A stretch of DNA of 64,000 nucleotides from Gemmata massiliana (GTDB taxonomy: Bacteria; Planctomycetota; Planctomycetia; Gemmatales; Gemmataceae): contig HG799462.1 in the NCBI GenBank assembly GCA_000531095.1, positions 102,261 through 166,260 of the forward strand, read 5' to 3'. This document shows, in pieces, positions 44,786 to 53,838 of this stretch. Position numbers and translations under genes: made by a program. The notes beneath the pieces were generated by a model. The model worked only from the letters and a program-made list of their open reading frames with translations. It made no database searches and had not been told where the DNA came from. Numbering within the stretch: the first letter of the stretch is position 1; every line of letters begins with the position of its first letter.

Positions 44786-47698
44786 ATGCCACGAATCGCG
44801 ATTTCGGTTTTACTCGCGCTGTTCGCCAGTTTGATCGCCGCACCCTCCCGCGGGATCGATACGCCTGCGGCGAAGACGCACTGGGCGTTTCAGCCACCCG
44901 TGCGCCCGCTCGTACCCGAAACGCAACACCCACGCTCCGCGATTCGCAACGACATCGATCGCTTCATTCTGTCGCGGCTCGACAAAGAGAAGTTGAAGCC
45001 GTCGCCGGAAGCGGACCGCGTTACGCTCTGTCGCCGTCTGTACCTCGATCTCGTCGGACTGCCTCCCACGCCGAAGGAAGTCGACGAGTTCGTTGCGGAT
45101 AAACGAGCGGATGCTTACGAGCGCCTTGTCGAGAAGTTACTCGCGTCGCCGCACTACGGTGAGCGCTGGGCGCGGTGGTGGCTCGATGCGGCCCGCTTTG
45201 CTGACAGCGACGGTTACGAAAAAGACATGTCGCGCCAGGTCTGGGCGTACCGCGATTACGTCATCAGCGCATTCAATCGTGATCTGCCGTTCGACCAATT
45301 CGCGATTGAGCAAATCGCGGGTGATCTGCTCCCGAACCCGACTCAGGATCAGATCGTCGCGACCGGTTTCCTCCGGATGTCGATGCTGAACGAGGAGGGT
45401 GGAGTCGATCCCGAACAGTTCCGGATGGACGCGATGTTCGACCGTATGGACGCGGTCGGCAAGGCGTTCCTCGGGCTGAGCGTCGCGTGCGCGCAGTGCC
45501 ACGACCACAAATTCGACCCGATCTCGCAGGAAGAGTATTACCGGCTGTTCGCGTACCTCAACAACGACCACGAGGCGCAACGAGTCGTCTACACCGTGCC
45601 CGAACGCATGACGATCAACCGTATCCGGACGCAGATTACGGAGATCGAGACGAAGCTCAAGGAAGTGAACGCGGGCTGGGAGAAACAGCTCGCGAAGTGG
45701 GAGGAGAGTGTCAAAAAGGAACCGTCGTGGAAGACCGTCGCCGTTGAGAACGCCGGGGATAATTCGCAGCGGTACATCCCGCAGAAGGACGGCTCGATAC
45801 TCGCGCAGGGGTACGCACCCACGAAGTTCAGCACGCTGATGCGCGGTGCCAGCCCCACAAAGAAGATCACCGCGTTCCGGATCGAGCAACTCAACGACCC
45901 GAACCTGCCGTGTGGTGGCCCCGGGCGGTCGTTTATGGGCACGAGTGCGCTCAGCGAGTTCATCGTGGAAGTGGAGTCCGCAAAGGAGCCGGGCAAGCGC
46001 ACGAAGGTGAAGTTCGTGAAGGCCGTCGCGGACTACGCGAACCCCGAACGTTCTCTGGAGCCGAACTTCGACGATAAGGTCGACCGGCGCCGTGTAACTG
46101 GTCCAGTGGAGTTCGCCATTGATGGCAAGGACGACACCGCGTGGGGCATCGACGCCGGCCCCGGTCGACGGAATGTTCCGCGTGTCGCGGTGTTCGTGCC
46201 CGAGAAGCCGATCGAGTTGCCGGACGGGGGAACGCTGCATTTTAGCTTGAAGCAGATGCACGGCGGCTGGAACAGCGACGACCACATGAACAACAACCTC
46301 GGTCGCTTCCGACTGAGCGTGACCGACGATGTGAAGCCGGACGATCAACCGCTCCCTCCGCTGGTTCGCAAGGCACTTGCGGTCCCAACCTCCAAGCGTA
46401 ACCCGGGCCAGGCGCAAACCGTATTCTCGCACTGGCGCACGACGGCGGAAGGCTTCAAAGACACGAACGAGAAAATCGAAGCACTCTGGAAAGAGTGGCC
46501 GGAAGGTTCCACGAGCTTGGTCGCGGAGCGGCGCGCCGACCCGCGTGCGACGAGCATTCTGAAGCGCGGCGATTTCCTCCGCCCCGGTGCGAAGGTGAAT
46601 GCGGGCGTCCCCGCGTTCATGCACGCTCTTCCCAAAGACGCCGAGGCGAGCCGGCTCACACTCGCGAAGTGGCTCGTGGACAAGAAGTCACCGACCACAG
46701 CCCGCGCGATCGTGAACCGCGTGTGGCAGGTGTACTTTGGCGCGGGTCTGATGACTTCGCCCGAAGAGTTTGGCCTCCAGGGGAACAAACCCACGCACCC
46801 GGAACTGCTGGACTGGCTGGCCAGTGAATTCATGAACCCCGCCCCAACCCCTCCCCCAAGGGGAGAAGGGGCCAAATCCGCAGTCTGGTTCCGCTCCCCC
46901 TTCCTTTTCAGGGAAGGGGTTGGGGGGTTAGGTTCTGCTCCCTGGTCCCTCAAGCATCTTCACCGCCTCATCGTGAGCAGCGCGACGTACCGGCAATCGT
47001 CGCGTGTCACACCGGAATTGCTTGCCAAAGACCCGGAAAATAAGCTCCTCGCGCGAGGCTCGCGCTTCCGGGCTGAAGGCGAGATCGTGCGCGATGTTGC
47101 GCTCGCCGCGAGCGGATTACTGAACTCGAAAATCGGCGGGCCGAGTGTATTCACGCCCGCTCCCGATTTCCTCTTCAAGCCGCCCGCGAGTTACGGGCCA
47201 TTCGAGTGGGTGGAGGCACGCGGTGAAGATCGTTACCGGCGCGCGCTGTACACGTTCCGCCGGCGTTCGACACCGTATCCCGCGCTAACGGTCTTCGATG
47301 TGCCCGTCGGAGAAGCCTCCTGCGTGAAACGCACACGGACAAACACACCGCTTCAGGCACTCACTGGCCTGAACGAAACGATATTCGTGGAATCGGCCCG
47401 CGCGCTCGGCAAACGGGCCGTCCTCGAAGGGGGTAAGACGGATACCGAGCGCCTCACGTTCGCGTTCCGCTTGTGCGTCTCGCGCAAGCCCACCGCGGAC
47501 GAACTCGCGATCCTCTCGACCGTGCTGGAGAACACCCGCAAACGGTTCGAGGAGGGTGAAGCGAACGCGGCCGAGGTAGCTACCGGCACTCGGGACCACG
47601 ACGCGAAACCGGAGGGCCTTACCTTCGCGGATTGGGGCGCGTTCACGATGGTCGCGCGCGTGCTTCTCAACCTGGACGAAACCGTTACGAAAGAATGA
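44786..47698 (+). CDS. DUF1549-DUF1553 exported protein carrying an in-frame repeat insertion
   Basis: The 970-residue protein starts with a signal peptide (MPRIAISVLLALFASLIAAP) and goes straight to DUF1549 without the usual N-terminal cytochrome domain. DUF1549 signatures are DRFILSRLDKEKLKPSPEAD, YGERWARWWLDAARFADSDG and VACAQCHDHKFDPISQEEYY, with a CxxCH motif. DUF1553 follows with RAIVNRVWQVYFGAGLMTSP and KPTHPELLDWLASEF, then SATYRQSSRVTPELLAKD. Residues about 684-715 are encoded by a repeat element (46835-46929) that inserts a Pro/Gly-rich stretch exactly where most homologues read straight on. It heads a three-gene operon with DUF1080 and DUF1501. Confidence 0.9.
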   Translation: MPRIAISVLLALFASLIAAPSRGIDTPAAKTHWAFQPPVRPLVPETQHPRSAIRNDIDRFILSRLDKEKLKPSPEADRVTLCRRLYLDLVGLPPTPKEVDEFVADKRADAYERLVEKLLASPHYGERWARWWLDAARFADSDGYEKDMSRQVWAYRDYVISAFNRDLPFDQFAIEQIAGDLLPNPTQDQIVATGFLRMSMLNEEGGVDPEQFRMDAMFDRMDAVGKAFLGLSVACAQCHDHKFDPISQEEYYRLFAYLNNDHEAQRVVYTVPERMTINRIRTQITEIETKLKEVNAGWEKQLAKWEESVKKEPSWKTVAVENAGDNSQRYIPQKDGSILAQGYAPTKFSTLMRGASPTKKITAFRIEQLNDPNLPCGGPGRSFMGTSALSEFIVEVESAKEPGKRTKVKFVKAVADYANPERSLEPNFDDKVDRRRVTGPVEFAIDGKDDTAWGIDAGPGRRNVPRVAVFVPEKPIELPDGGTLHFSLKQMHGGWNSDDHMNNNLGRFRLSVTDDVKPDDQPLPPLVRKALAVPTSKRNPGQAQTVFSHWRTTAEGFKDTNEKIEALWKEWPEGSTSLVAERRADPRATSILKRGDFLRPGAKVNAGVPAFMHALPKDAEASRLTLAKWLVDKKSPTTARAIVNRVWQVYFGAGLMTSPEEFGLQGNKPTHPELLDWLASEFMNPAPTPPPRGEGAKSAVWFRSPFLFREGVGGLGSAPWSLKHLHRLIVSSATYRQSSRVTPELLAKDPENKLLARGSRFRAEGEIVRDVALAASGLLNSKIGGPSVFTPAPDFLFKPPASYGPFEWVEARGEDRYRRALYTFRRRSTPYPALTVFDVPVGEASCVKRTRTNTPLQALTGLNETIFVESARALGKRAVLEGGKTDTERLTFAFRLCVSRKPTADELAILSTVLENTRKRFEEGEANAAEVATGTRDHDAKPEGLTFADWGAFTMVARVLLNLDETVTKE
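46835..46929. repeat. Imperfect inverted repeat inserted inside a coding sequence
   Basis: The left part aaccccgccccaacccctcc and the right part gaaggggttggggggtt are near complements, with a nested ccccaaggggag/ctcccccttcc pair inside. An element of the same style, but shorter, occurs at 51163-51247. It is about 95 bp, keeps the frame open, and adds about 32 residues to the host protein. Confidence 0.75.
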
Positions 47699-47764
47699 CT
47701 TCCTCGGAGAAGCGCGGACGCGGAATTCGGAACTGAGAACGAAACACCAAGGCTGAGGGACGAT

Positions 47765-48877
47765 ATGACCTCTCTCCACAGAACACTCACGATCGCTGCT
47801 CTCGCTGCGTGCGTGTCACTGCTACCCGCCGAAGATAAGCCGAAGCCGGCCGCTGTTGTGCCTAACGAGGGCGAGGTGAAGGGGCTGTTCAACGGCAAGA
47901 ATCTCGACGGTTGGGTGAACGTGAATTGTCACCCCGACACGTTCTTCGTGAAGGGCGACGAGATCATCACGACGGGAACACCAACCGGTTTCCTCCGAAC
48001 CGAGAAGCAGTACGAAAATTTCGAGCTGGACTTCGACTGGATGCACGTCGAGAAGGAGAAAATGGCGAACAGCGGGCTGTTCGTGTGGGGCGATCCGCTC
48101 CCGGCCGTGGGCACGCAGTACACACGCGGGATCGAAGTGCAGGTGCTCATCAACTACGCCCCGAAGGACGGTTGGGCGACGAGCCACGGTGACATCTTCA
48201 GCATCCACGGTGCGCGCTGCACGCCGGACCGTCCGCACCCGACCCGCAAGGGCATGGAGCGCTGCCTGCCGAGCGAGAACCGCGTGAAGGGCGGAGGCGA
48301 ATGGAACCACTACAAGGTCATCGCCAACGACGGCGCCATCAAACTGCATGTGAACGGCAAGGAGGTTTCGGGCGTGAGCAAGAGCAATCCGCGTAAGGGC
48401 TACCTTGCACTGGAGAGCGAAGGCGCGGAGTGCCACTTCAAGAACATCAAGATTAAGGAACTTCCGAGTACCAATCCGAAGCCCGAAGAGTGTGCGAAGG
48501 TCGCGGAGGGACACGTCTCGTTGTTCAACGGCACCGATCTGAAAGGGTGGACGACGAAGGAGGGCGAGTGGAAGGTCGCTGGGGCCGTGCTGAAGTGTAC
48601 CGGTACGGCCGACATCGTGACCGAGAAGCGGTACGGTGCGGCGGAACTGATTTTCGATTGGAAGGTTCCGCAGAATACCGAAAAATCCCAGTGTGTCGTA
48701 TCGGTTGGCGGAGCGCCTCTTATTATCACGCTCCCGAACGGGGTGAAACCAGGATCGTGGCAGCGCCAGACGTTCCGAGTCGAAAAGGCCCGGGGAGTTG
48801 CTCCCATCGCGTTCAAGGCAACCGAGGGTCTTGAACTCATGAACGTGTTTGTCCACGAACTGAAGGGGAACAAGTAA
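47765..48877 (+). CDS. DUF1080 (3-keto-disaccharide hydrolase-like) secreted protein
   Basis: The 370-residue protein has a signal peptide ([20 protein letters not shown]) and a first DUF1080/concanavalin-like domain beginning [18 protein letters not shown]. Inside it are [40 protein letters not shown] and a closing IKIKELP. A second, shorter domain opens with [23 protein letters not shown]1080 is a jelly-roll fold, and some members hydrolyse 3-keto-glycosides. It lies 67 bp after the DUF1553 gene and its stop codon overlaps the DUF1501 start (TAATG). Confidence 0.9.
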   Translation: MTSLHRTLTIAALAACVSLLPAEDKPKPAAVVPNEGEVKGLFNGKNLDGWVNVNCHPDTFFVKGDEIITTGTPTGFLRTEKQYENFELDFDWMHVEKEKMANSGLFVWGDPLPAVGTQYTRGIEVQVLINYAPKDGWATSHGDIFSIHGARCTPDRPHPTRKGMERCLPSENRVKGGGEWNHYKVIANDGAIKLHVNGKEVSGVSKSNPRKGYLALESEGAECHFKNIKIKELPSTNPKPEECAKVAEGHVSLFNGTDLKGWTTKEGEWKVAGAVLKCTGTADIVTEKRYGAAELIFDWKVPQNTEKSQCVVSVGGAPLIITLPNGVKPGSWQRQTFRVEKARGVAPIAFKATEGLELMNVFVHELKGNK

Positions 48878-50289
48878 TGTCCGCTTTCCCTTCGCACGTG
48901 AACGCGCTCGCTGCCCGGCAGCAGTTACTCAACCGCCGGTGGTTCCTCCGAGATTGTGGCGTCGGCCTCGGCACGATCGCACTGGCGGATATGGCCCGCG
49001 CGACCGACGCGCCCAAACCGCGGACGCACCACGAACCGAAGGCCAAGCGCGTCATTTACCTGTTCATGGGCGGCGCGCCAAGTCACCTGGAACTGTTCGA
49101 CAACAAGCCGCAACTCGCGAAGTTCGACGGTACACTCCCGCCGCCGGACCTGCTCCGGAACTACCGGGCCGCGTTCATCAACCCGAACTCGAAGCTGCTC
49201 GGGCCAAAGTTCAAGTTCAAGAAATTCGGTAAGAACGGCACCGAACTCGGTGAATTGCTCCCGCACCTCGGCGAAGTGGTCGACGACATTGCCATCGTGA
49301 AATCGATGAACACGGATGCGTTCAATCACGCGCCGGCGCAAATCATGGCCCTCACCGGGCACCAACAGTTCGGGCGCCCGAGTGCGGGTGCGTGGGTCAC
49401 TTATGGCTTGGGCAGCGAATCAAAAGACCTGCCCGGGTTCGTGGTGTTCAGCAGCGGGAGCAAGGGGCCGAGCGGCGGAAACTCGTGTTGGGGAAGTGGC
49501 TTTTTGCCGTCGAGTCACGCCGGTACGCTGTTCCGCTCTGCGGGCGACCCGGTGCTGTTCCTGGGCAACCCCATCGGTGTCGATTCCGCAATGCAAAAAG
49601 AATCGCTCGACGCGATCAACGCGCTGAACAAGAAGCGCCTTGATGTGGTCGGCGACCCGGAAATTGCCGCCCGTATCTCGGCTTACGAGATGGCTGGTCG
49701 GATGCAGAGCAGCGCGCCGGAACTCATGGACCTGAGCAAGGAGACGAAGGAGACGCTCGCGATGTACGGCGCGGAGCCGGGGAAACCGAGCTTCGCGAAC
49801 AACTGTCTGCTCGCCCGGCGCCTGATTGAGCGCGGCGTGCGGTTCGTGCAACTGTTCCACGAAGCCTGGGACCACCACGGCGGGCTGACGAACGGGCTGA
49901 AGTCCGAGTGCGGCAAGACGGACAAGGCGAGCGCGGCACTCGTGAAGGATCTGAAGCAGCGCGGGCTGTTGAAGGACACGCTCGTGGTTTGGGGCGGCGA
50001 GTTCGGGCGCACGCCGATGGTTCAGGGCGGTAACGACGGGCGCGACCACCACCCGAATTGTTACTCCGTGTGGATGGCGGGCGGCGGAGTGAAACCGGGT
50101 CTGGTATTGGGCAAATCCGACGACCTTGGATTCAACGTGGTAGAGGACCACGTTCACGTTCACGACCTGAACGCGACCATCCTCCACTTACTCGGACTGA
50201 ACCACGAGAAATTGACCTACCGGCTCCAGGGCCGCGACTTCCGACTCACCGACGTCCACGGCGAAGTAGTGGAGAAATTGATTGCTTGA
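48877..50289 (+). CDS. DUF1501 family exported protein
   Basis: The 470-residue protein has a Tat-like N-terminus ([20 protein letters not shown]) and the family blocks [26 protein letters not shown]-type lipid/metal-site region [35 protein letters not shown] and [20 protein letters not shown]. It is the paralogue of the protein encoded at 31899-33284. The tight overlap with the DUF1080 gene shows that it is the third gene of the operon. The partner arrangement suggests that each DUF1501 works with its own DUF1549/1553 protein. Confidence 0.92.
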   Translation: MSAFPSHVNALAARQQLLNRRWFLRDCGVGLGTIALADMARATDAPKPRTHHEPKAKRVIYLFMGGAPSHLELFDNKPQLAKFDGTLPPPDLLRNYRAAFINPNSKLLGPKFKFKKFGKNGTELGELLPHLGEVVDDIAIVKSMNTDAFNHAPAQIMALTGHQQFGRPSAGAWVTYGLGSESKDLPGFVVFSSGSKGPSGGNSCWGSGFLPSSHAGTLFRSAGDPVLFLGNPIGVDSAMQKESLDAINALNKKRLDVVGDPEIAARISAYEMAGRMQSSAPELMDLSKETKETLAMYGAEPGKPSFANNCLLARRLIERGVRFVQLFHEAWDHHGGLTNGLKSECGKTDKASAALVKDLKQRGLLKDTLVVWGGEFGRTPMVQGGNDGRDHHPNCYSVWMAGGGVKPGLVLGKSDDLGFNVVEDHVHVHDLNATILHLLGLNHEKLTYRLQGRDFRLTDVHGEVVEKLIA

Positions 50290-50310
50290 TACGTGGAATT
50301 GCTGATTGTC

Positions 50311-50373
50311 GATTTGAGATCGCGGATTGAAAACTGGCACAGCGTGGTCGTTTTCAATCCGCAATCTCGAATC
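50311..50373. repeat. Inverted repeat, probable bidirectional terminator
   Basis: Left arm gatttgagatcgcggattga (50311-50330) with aaac after it pairs with gttttcaatccgcaatctcg (50350-50369) extended by aatc. A 24-bp stem with about three mismatches encloses 15 bases. It sits between two convergent genes, with the right end touching the RNA-ligase stop. Confidence 0.7.
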
Positions 50374-51154
50374 ACTCGAACAACTCCGCTCCCTCTGCGA
50401 GTCGATTGGGGACGAGCGGGCGGTCCTGCCAGTGACCGTCCGCGGTAACAGTTTGTAAGAATTCGGCGCGCACGAATTTGTATCGTTCGGTGACGGCGCC
50501 ATCTTCTTCCACCTTGACGTACAGCCCCTCCATCACGCCCGAGAGATCGGTCTGGCGCACGGCTCGCTCCACGTCCCAGCCCAGGCGCGCGACGCCCTCA
50601 CGCATCTGTGTCGGGGCGTTCGGGGTAACGAAGTGCGATGGCCCGACGAGCGTCTGCAAGTACTCTTCACCCGGGAATTCTCCCGCGAACAGCACCTTGA
50701 CCGGCTTCACGGGCAAATCGGCCAGCAGTCCCGCGCGGCGCGGGGTGTCGAGGAACACGCCCGCTTCGGTGTCCAAGATGTCGAACTCCATGAAGAAGTG
50801 CGGAAGCGCGTCGTAGTAAACCGTGTGCTTCGCGTACATCCACTCGCCGTACATCACGAAGCGGTCCGTCAACCGGTCGAGGAGCCGGTCTGATATCGCC
50901 CCGGCCCACTGCTTCAGGAGATCGAACTGGCGCTCGCGCGGCCCGCCGATCAGGTAGTGCCCGCGGCTCTGCAAGCGAAGCGCGTAGTCCGGGCCGAAGC
51001 TGATCCCGCAATTGGCGCCGTCCATCTTTTCTTCGATGACGACGTGCTTGCCCCTCAACTCGGACACGGGCACCGCGTCGAGGTCTTCGTCGCCCGGTTG
51101 CAAGCGCGAGCCGATCAGGTGGCGCGTGCGGGGGTATTTGCGGATCGCGTTCAT
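50372..51154 (-). CDS. Rnl2-like RNA ligase
   Basis: The 260-residue protein has the nucleotidyltransferase motif I EEKMDGANCG (Lys43 is the AMP-acceptor), motif IIIa-like VMYGEWMYAKHTVYYD, FFMEFDILD, motif IV MEGLYVKVE and motif V RYKFVRAEFL. These belong to ATP-dependent RNA ligases of the T4 Rnl2/DRB0094-like branch. It should seal or join RNA ends. No pnkp-type end-healing gene is adjacent. The ATG 51152-51154 starts the family sequence; the longer frame passes through a repeat. Confidence 0.88.
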   Translation of the reverse strand: MNAIRKYPRTRHLIGSRLQPGDEDLDAVPVSELRGKHVVIEEKMDGANCGISFGPDYALRLQSRGHYLIGGPRERQFDLLKQWAGAISDRLLDRLTDRFVMYGEWMYAKHTVYYDALPHFFMEFDILDTEAGVFLDTPRRAGLLADLPVKPVKVLFAGEFPGEEYLQTLVGPSHFVTPNAPTQMREGVARLGWDVERAVRQTDLSGVMEGLYVKVEEDGAVTERYKFVRAEFLQTVTADGHWQDRPLVPNRLAEGAELFE

Positions 51155-51162
51155 GATGAGAT

Positions 51163-51247
51163 ACCTACCCCCTCCCTGAAGGGGAGAGAAGCCGGAGCCG
51201 ATGATCGATAGTTTCACTCCCTTGCTTTCAGGCAGGAAGCGGTAGGT
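51163..51247. repeat. Inverted repeat upstream of the RNA ligase gene
   Basis: Left acctaccccctccctgaa and right ttcaggcaggaagcggtagg are near complements enclosing a spacer of about 40 bases. Content and layout resemble the repeat inside the DUF1553 gene (46835-46929), suggesting one family. It occupies the leader of the RNA ligase gene. Confidence 0.6.
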
Positions 51248-51404
51248 TTTCTGACACCGATTTTGCAAGAAAGGTTCATTTCTGGTCTAGATGTGTCCGA
51301 TTGTTTACGTGAACGCGCGATCAAAATTCGCACGCAACTGACATTGCGCCGCCACCGTATGGGCGGCAAGATTCTCGCAGTTCCTTTCCTCAAGGGGGTT
51401 CGCG

Positions 51405-51875
51405 ATGTCCGAAAAGAATGGCCTGATTCCGCACTTGGTGGTGAAGAACGGTGCGAAGGCGATCGAGTTCTACGTGGCCGCTCTGGGCGCCGTGGAACTG
51501 GCCCGCATGCCTACCGAGGACGGGCGCCTGATGCACGCGGCGCTCAAGATCGGCGACGCGACGCTGTTCCTGTGCGACGACTTCCCCGAATACTGCGGGG
51601 GCGTGTCGCGTGCGCCAGCCGGCCCGTCGCCGGTCACGTTGCACTGGTGCGTGCCGAACTGCGACGCGGCCATTGAGAAGGCGCAACAGGCCGGCGCCAC
51701 GGTCACGATGCCGGCCGCGGACATGTTCTGGGGCGACCGCTACGGCCAAATCGTGGACCCGTTCGGGCACGCATGGTCGTTCAGTCACCCCCTCACGGCC
51801 GAACAGAAAGAGGCCGCCGAGAAAGCGTGGGCCGAACAGAACCCGTTCGGCAAGAAGGAAGTGGCAGTGGCCTGA
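51405..51875 (+). CDS. VOC-superfamily (PhnB/glyoxalase-like) protein
   Basis: The 156-residue protein shows the vicinal-oxygen-chelate pattern GLIPHLVVKNGAKAIEFYVA, MHAALKIGDATLFLCDDF, LHWCVPNCDAAIEKAQQAG and FWGDRYGQIVDPFGHAWSFS, ending in a helical tail EQKEAAEKAWAEQNPFGKKE. This branch (PhnB/glyoxalase) binds metal in many cases, but the specific reaction cannot be inferred. It has its own start at 51405, close to GGGGGTTCGCG, and is followed by a repeat element. Confidence 0.85.
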   Translation: MSEKNGLIPHLVVKNGAKAIEFYVAALGAVELARMPTEDGRLMHAALKIGDATLFLCDDFPEYCGGVSRAPAGPSPVTLHWCVPNCDAAIEKAQQAGATVTMPAADMFWGDRYGQIVDPFGHAWSFSHPLTAEQKEAAEKAWAEQNPFGKKEVAVA

Positions 51876-51931
51876 GAGGAATCAGAGATCAGAGATCCAG
51901 AAGGCAGAGGACAGAAAACGAGAAGGCCAGT

Positions 51932-52206
51932 GCGTGTTGTTTTTGTAGCCCCGGATGGGGCGACCGAGTGTAGCCAGGGGTGAAGCGCAGCGCAACCCCT
52001 GGCGAGGCCGCATCGCGACGAAAAGACCGCATGGGTGAAGCGCAGCGCAACCACTGGCGAGGCCGCATCGCGACGAAAAGACCGCGTGTGTTTGCGGCAG
52101 GCGCGTTGGGAGTGCGTTGGGTTCGTGGAAGTCCGCCAGGGGTTGCGCTGCGCTTCACCCCTGGCTACACTCGGTCGCCCCATCCGGGGCTACAAAAACA
52201 ACACGC
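51932..52206. repeat. Composite element with 73-bp perfect inverted repeat arms
   Basis: The arms 51932-52004 and 52134-52206 are exact complements over 73 bases and contain gtagccccggatggggcgac and gtgaagcgcagcgcaacccc. The space between carries a 53-bp tandem repeat pair. Imperfect outer tracts of the same type as the 11.9-kb repeat (tcagagatcagag and tctgatctct) flank it at 51886-51931 and 52207-52258. No transposase gene is present. The core of this element is a candidate dispersed repeat. Confidence 0.9.
51978..52085. repeat. Two 53-bp tandem copies inside the composite element
   Basis: 51978-52030 and 52033-52085 differ at one base (ccc to cac) and are separated by two bases. Each contains gtgaagcgcagcgcaac and ggccgcatcgcgacgaaaag. 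Two copies only, so not a CRISPR. Confidence 0.85.
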
Positions 52207-52260
52207 TCTCTGTTTTCTGATCTCTAGTCTCTGATCTCTGGGATCTCTGCTCTCTGTCTT

Positions 52261-53418
52261 TTACACGAACATGATCTTCGTCACGTCACCGTCCGTGGCG
52301 CTGAAATCGAGCAACACGTCATCGAATTGCGGGGACGGCGAGGTGGACTTGTTTACCTGTCGGCGAATGAACGTGTCGGCCCCGCTCCCGCCGATGAGCA
52401 CGTCCTGCTTGCAGTCCTTTGTGCCCACATCAAGGGTGTCATTCCCGGCGCCGCCGTCGAGCACGTCCGTGCCCTTCCCACCAACCAGCGAATCGTTCCC
52501 GTCACCGCCTACCAGGATGTCGTCCTTCTGACCGCCGATCAGCTTGTCGTCCCCGGCGCCACCGATGATTTGAAGTTTCACGTCCGCGGCCGAGCCGTCG
52601 AGCACGTCGTTCCCGTCGCCGCCGTCCATTGTCACGGTCTTCACGCCGGTGCCGGCCAAGGCGGTCACGGTGATCGTGTCGTCACCGCTTTGCGTTTGCA
52701 TCACCACGTTCTCGGTGGTCGTGATGCCGATCTTGAACGGCACGAGGTTGGTGCGCTGGAACAGTGCGCCGCCCGTGGTCGGGTCCGCGTCGAGCCGGAA
52801 CGCATCACCCTGGTTATTGCCGTTACCGACGATGACCGCGGTGTCGTTCCCGGTCCCACCATCGAAGGTGTCGACGAGTGTGCCGGGCAGCCAGCGGAGC
52901 GTGTCGTTCCCGCTCCCGCCGAGCATCACGTCGTTGCCGAACCCGCTATCGAGGAAATCGTCGCCGGCCCCGCCGTCCATCACGAGGTTGCCGACGATCG
53001 CGTTGCCGACGACCCCGCCCACGAAGCCGCCAATCCCGGAACTGATACGGTCGTTTCCGTTACCACCTGAAAGAGTGCCGTTGGGGGCCGCGGCGAGTTT
53101 GCCGTTCGCGTCGAGAACGTTCAGCGAGCGGTCCAGGTTGATCGTGTCGTCGCCGCCCTTCGCGTCGACGTTGACCGTTTGCAGGTTGGCCTTGTTCGCG
53201 GTTCCGAAGGTGGTGTTGATGGTAACGGCCGCGCCGTTGTTGGTCACCTGGAGGTTGCCGGTGGCGTCGGCGGAGACAACGAGGTTGTTTGCGTTTCCGT
53301 CTCCAATGACAGTGAGCGTTGAGGTGTTGAAAATAGCGAGTACAGCAGGGACTTCGCGCTGTTCGAGGGTGCTGAGCTTCGGCAGGAACTGGGAGAGAGT
53401 ACGAGCGGTCGCGGACAT
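52261..53418 (-). CDS. RTX-type calcium-binding repeat protein with planctomycete N-terminus
   Basis: The 385-residue protein starts MSATARTLSQFLPKLSTLEQ followed by REVPAVLAIF, the LExREVPA motif that marks many secreted planctomycete proteins. Many aspartate-rich nonapeptides then follow, such as GGDDTINLD, GGNGNDRIS, GGAGDDFLD, GGSGNDTLR, GGAGDDKLIGGQKDDILVGG and GGAGNDTLD. They form the parallel beta-roll that binds calcium in RTX proteins. The C-terminal FDDVLLDFSATDGD is the usual last turn. No enzymatic domain is fused, so it may be a surface or matrix protein. The RTX-repeat region is separated by loops of irregular length. Confidence 0.9.
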   Translation of the reverse strand: MSATARTLSQFLPKLSTLEQREVPAVLAIFNTSTLTVIGDGNANNLVVSADATGNLQVTNNGAAVTINTTFGTANKANLQTVNVDAKGGDDTINLDRSLNVLDANGKLAAAPNGTLSGGNGNDRISSGIGGFVGGVVGNAIVGNLVMDGGAGDDFLDSGFGNDVMLGGSGNDTLRWLPGTLVDTFDGGTGNDTAVIVGNGNNQGDAFRLDADPTTGGALFQRTNLVPFKIGITTTENVVMQTQSGDDTITVTALAGTGVKTVTMDGGDGNDVLDGSAADVKLQIIGGAGDDKLIGGQKDDILVGGDGNDSLVGGKGTDVLDGGAGNDTLDVGTKDCKQDVLIGGSGADTFIRRQVNKSTSPSPQFDDVLLDFSATDGDVTKIMFV

Positions 53419-53838
53419 TCAGTGCGTTCCTTTCGGGGCGCGCGGGTGCCGTGGCGCGTTGGAGCACCCGGTGCGCGTAGGGAGGCGGTCGCGGTGCGAG
53501 ACCGGGAGCGCCGGACAAAGAAAATAAGGCAACACGGCCGGAATCAGCCGGCCAACCGAGGGGGCGAGTGCGAACTAACGGCGCGGGATGGGGACCGCGC
53601 GGGGGACGGCGAACAACGATCGCGAGTAACGAACGGTGACGGGACGAGACTATTCTTAGTGCCAGCGCGCACGGTTGGTCAACGCGCCGGATTTCTTTTG
53701 CGCGTCTTCGTGCCGGTACTTCCGACAGTCATGAAAACACAGAATTCCCAAATTTTGAATCGCGCCGAATTGTGCCACGAAAGGAACCGGCCACCGACTC
53801 GTGAGCCGGTGGCCGTGGAAGCGTGAGCGCATTTTTTG
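53419..53838. other. Intergenic leader region with a terminator hairpin at its left-gene side
   Basis: The region between the RTX-like gene and the ligase gene shows no gene. A hairpin ggccaccg/cggtggcc (53789-53814, ten-base loop) lies 25 bp past the ligase stop and probably ends that transcript. The remainder is presumably the leader of the RTX-like gene. Confidence 0.5.

Noticed and set aside
51978..52085. Possible CRISPR array
   Set aside because: Only two repeat copies with a two-base spacer are present, no cas gene is near and the unit is part of a larger inverted repeat.
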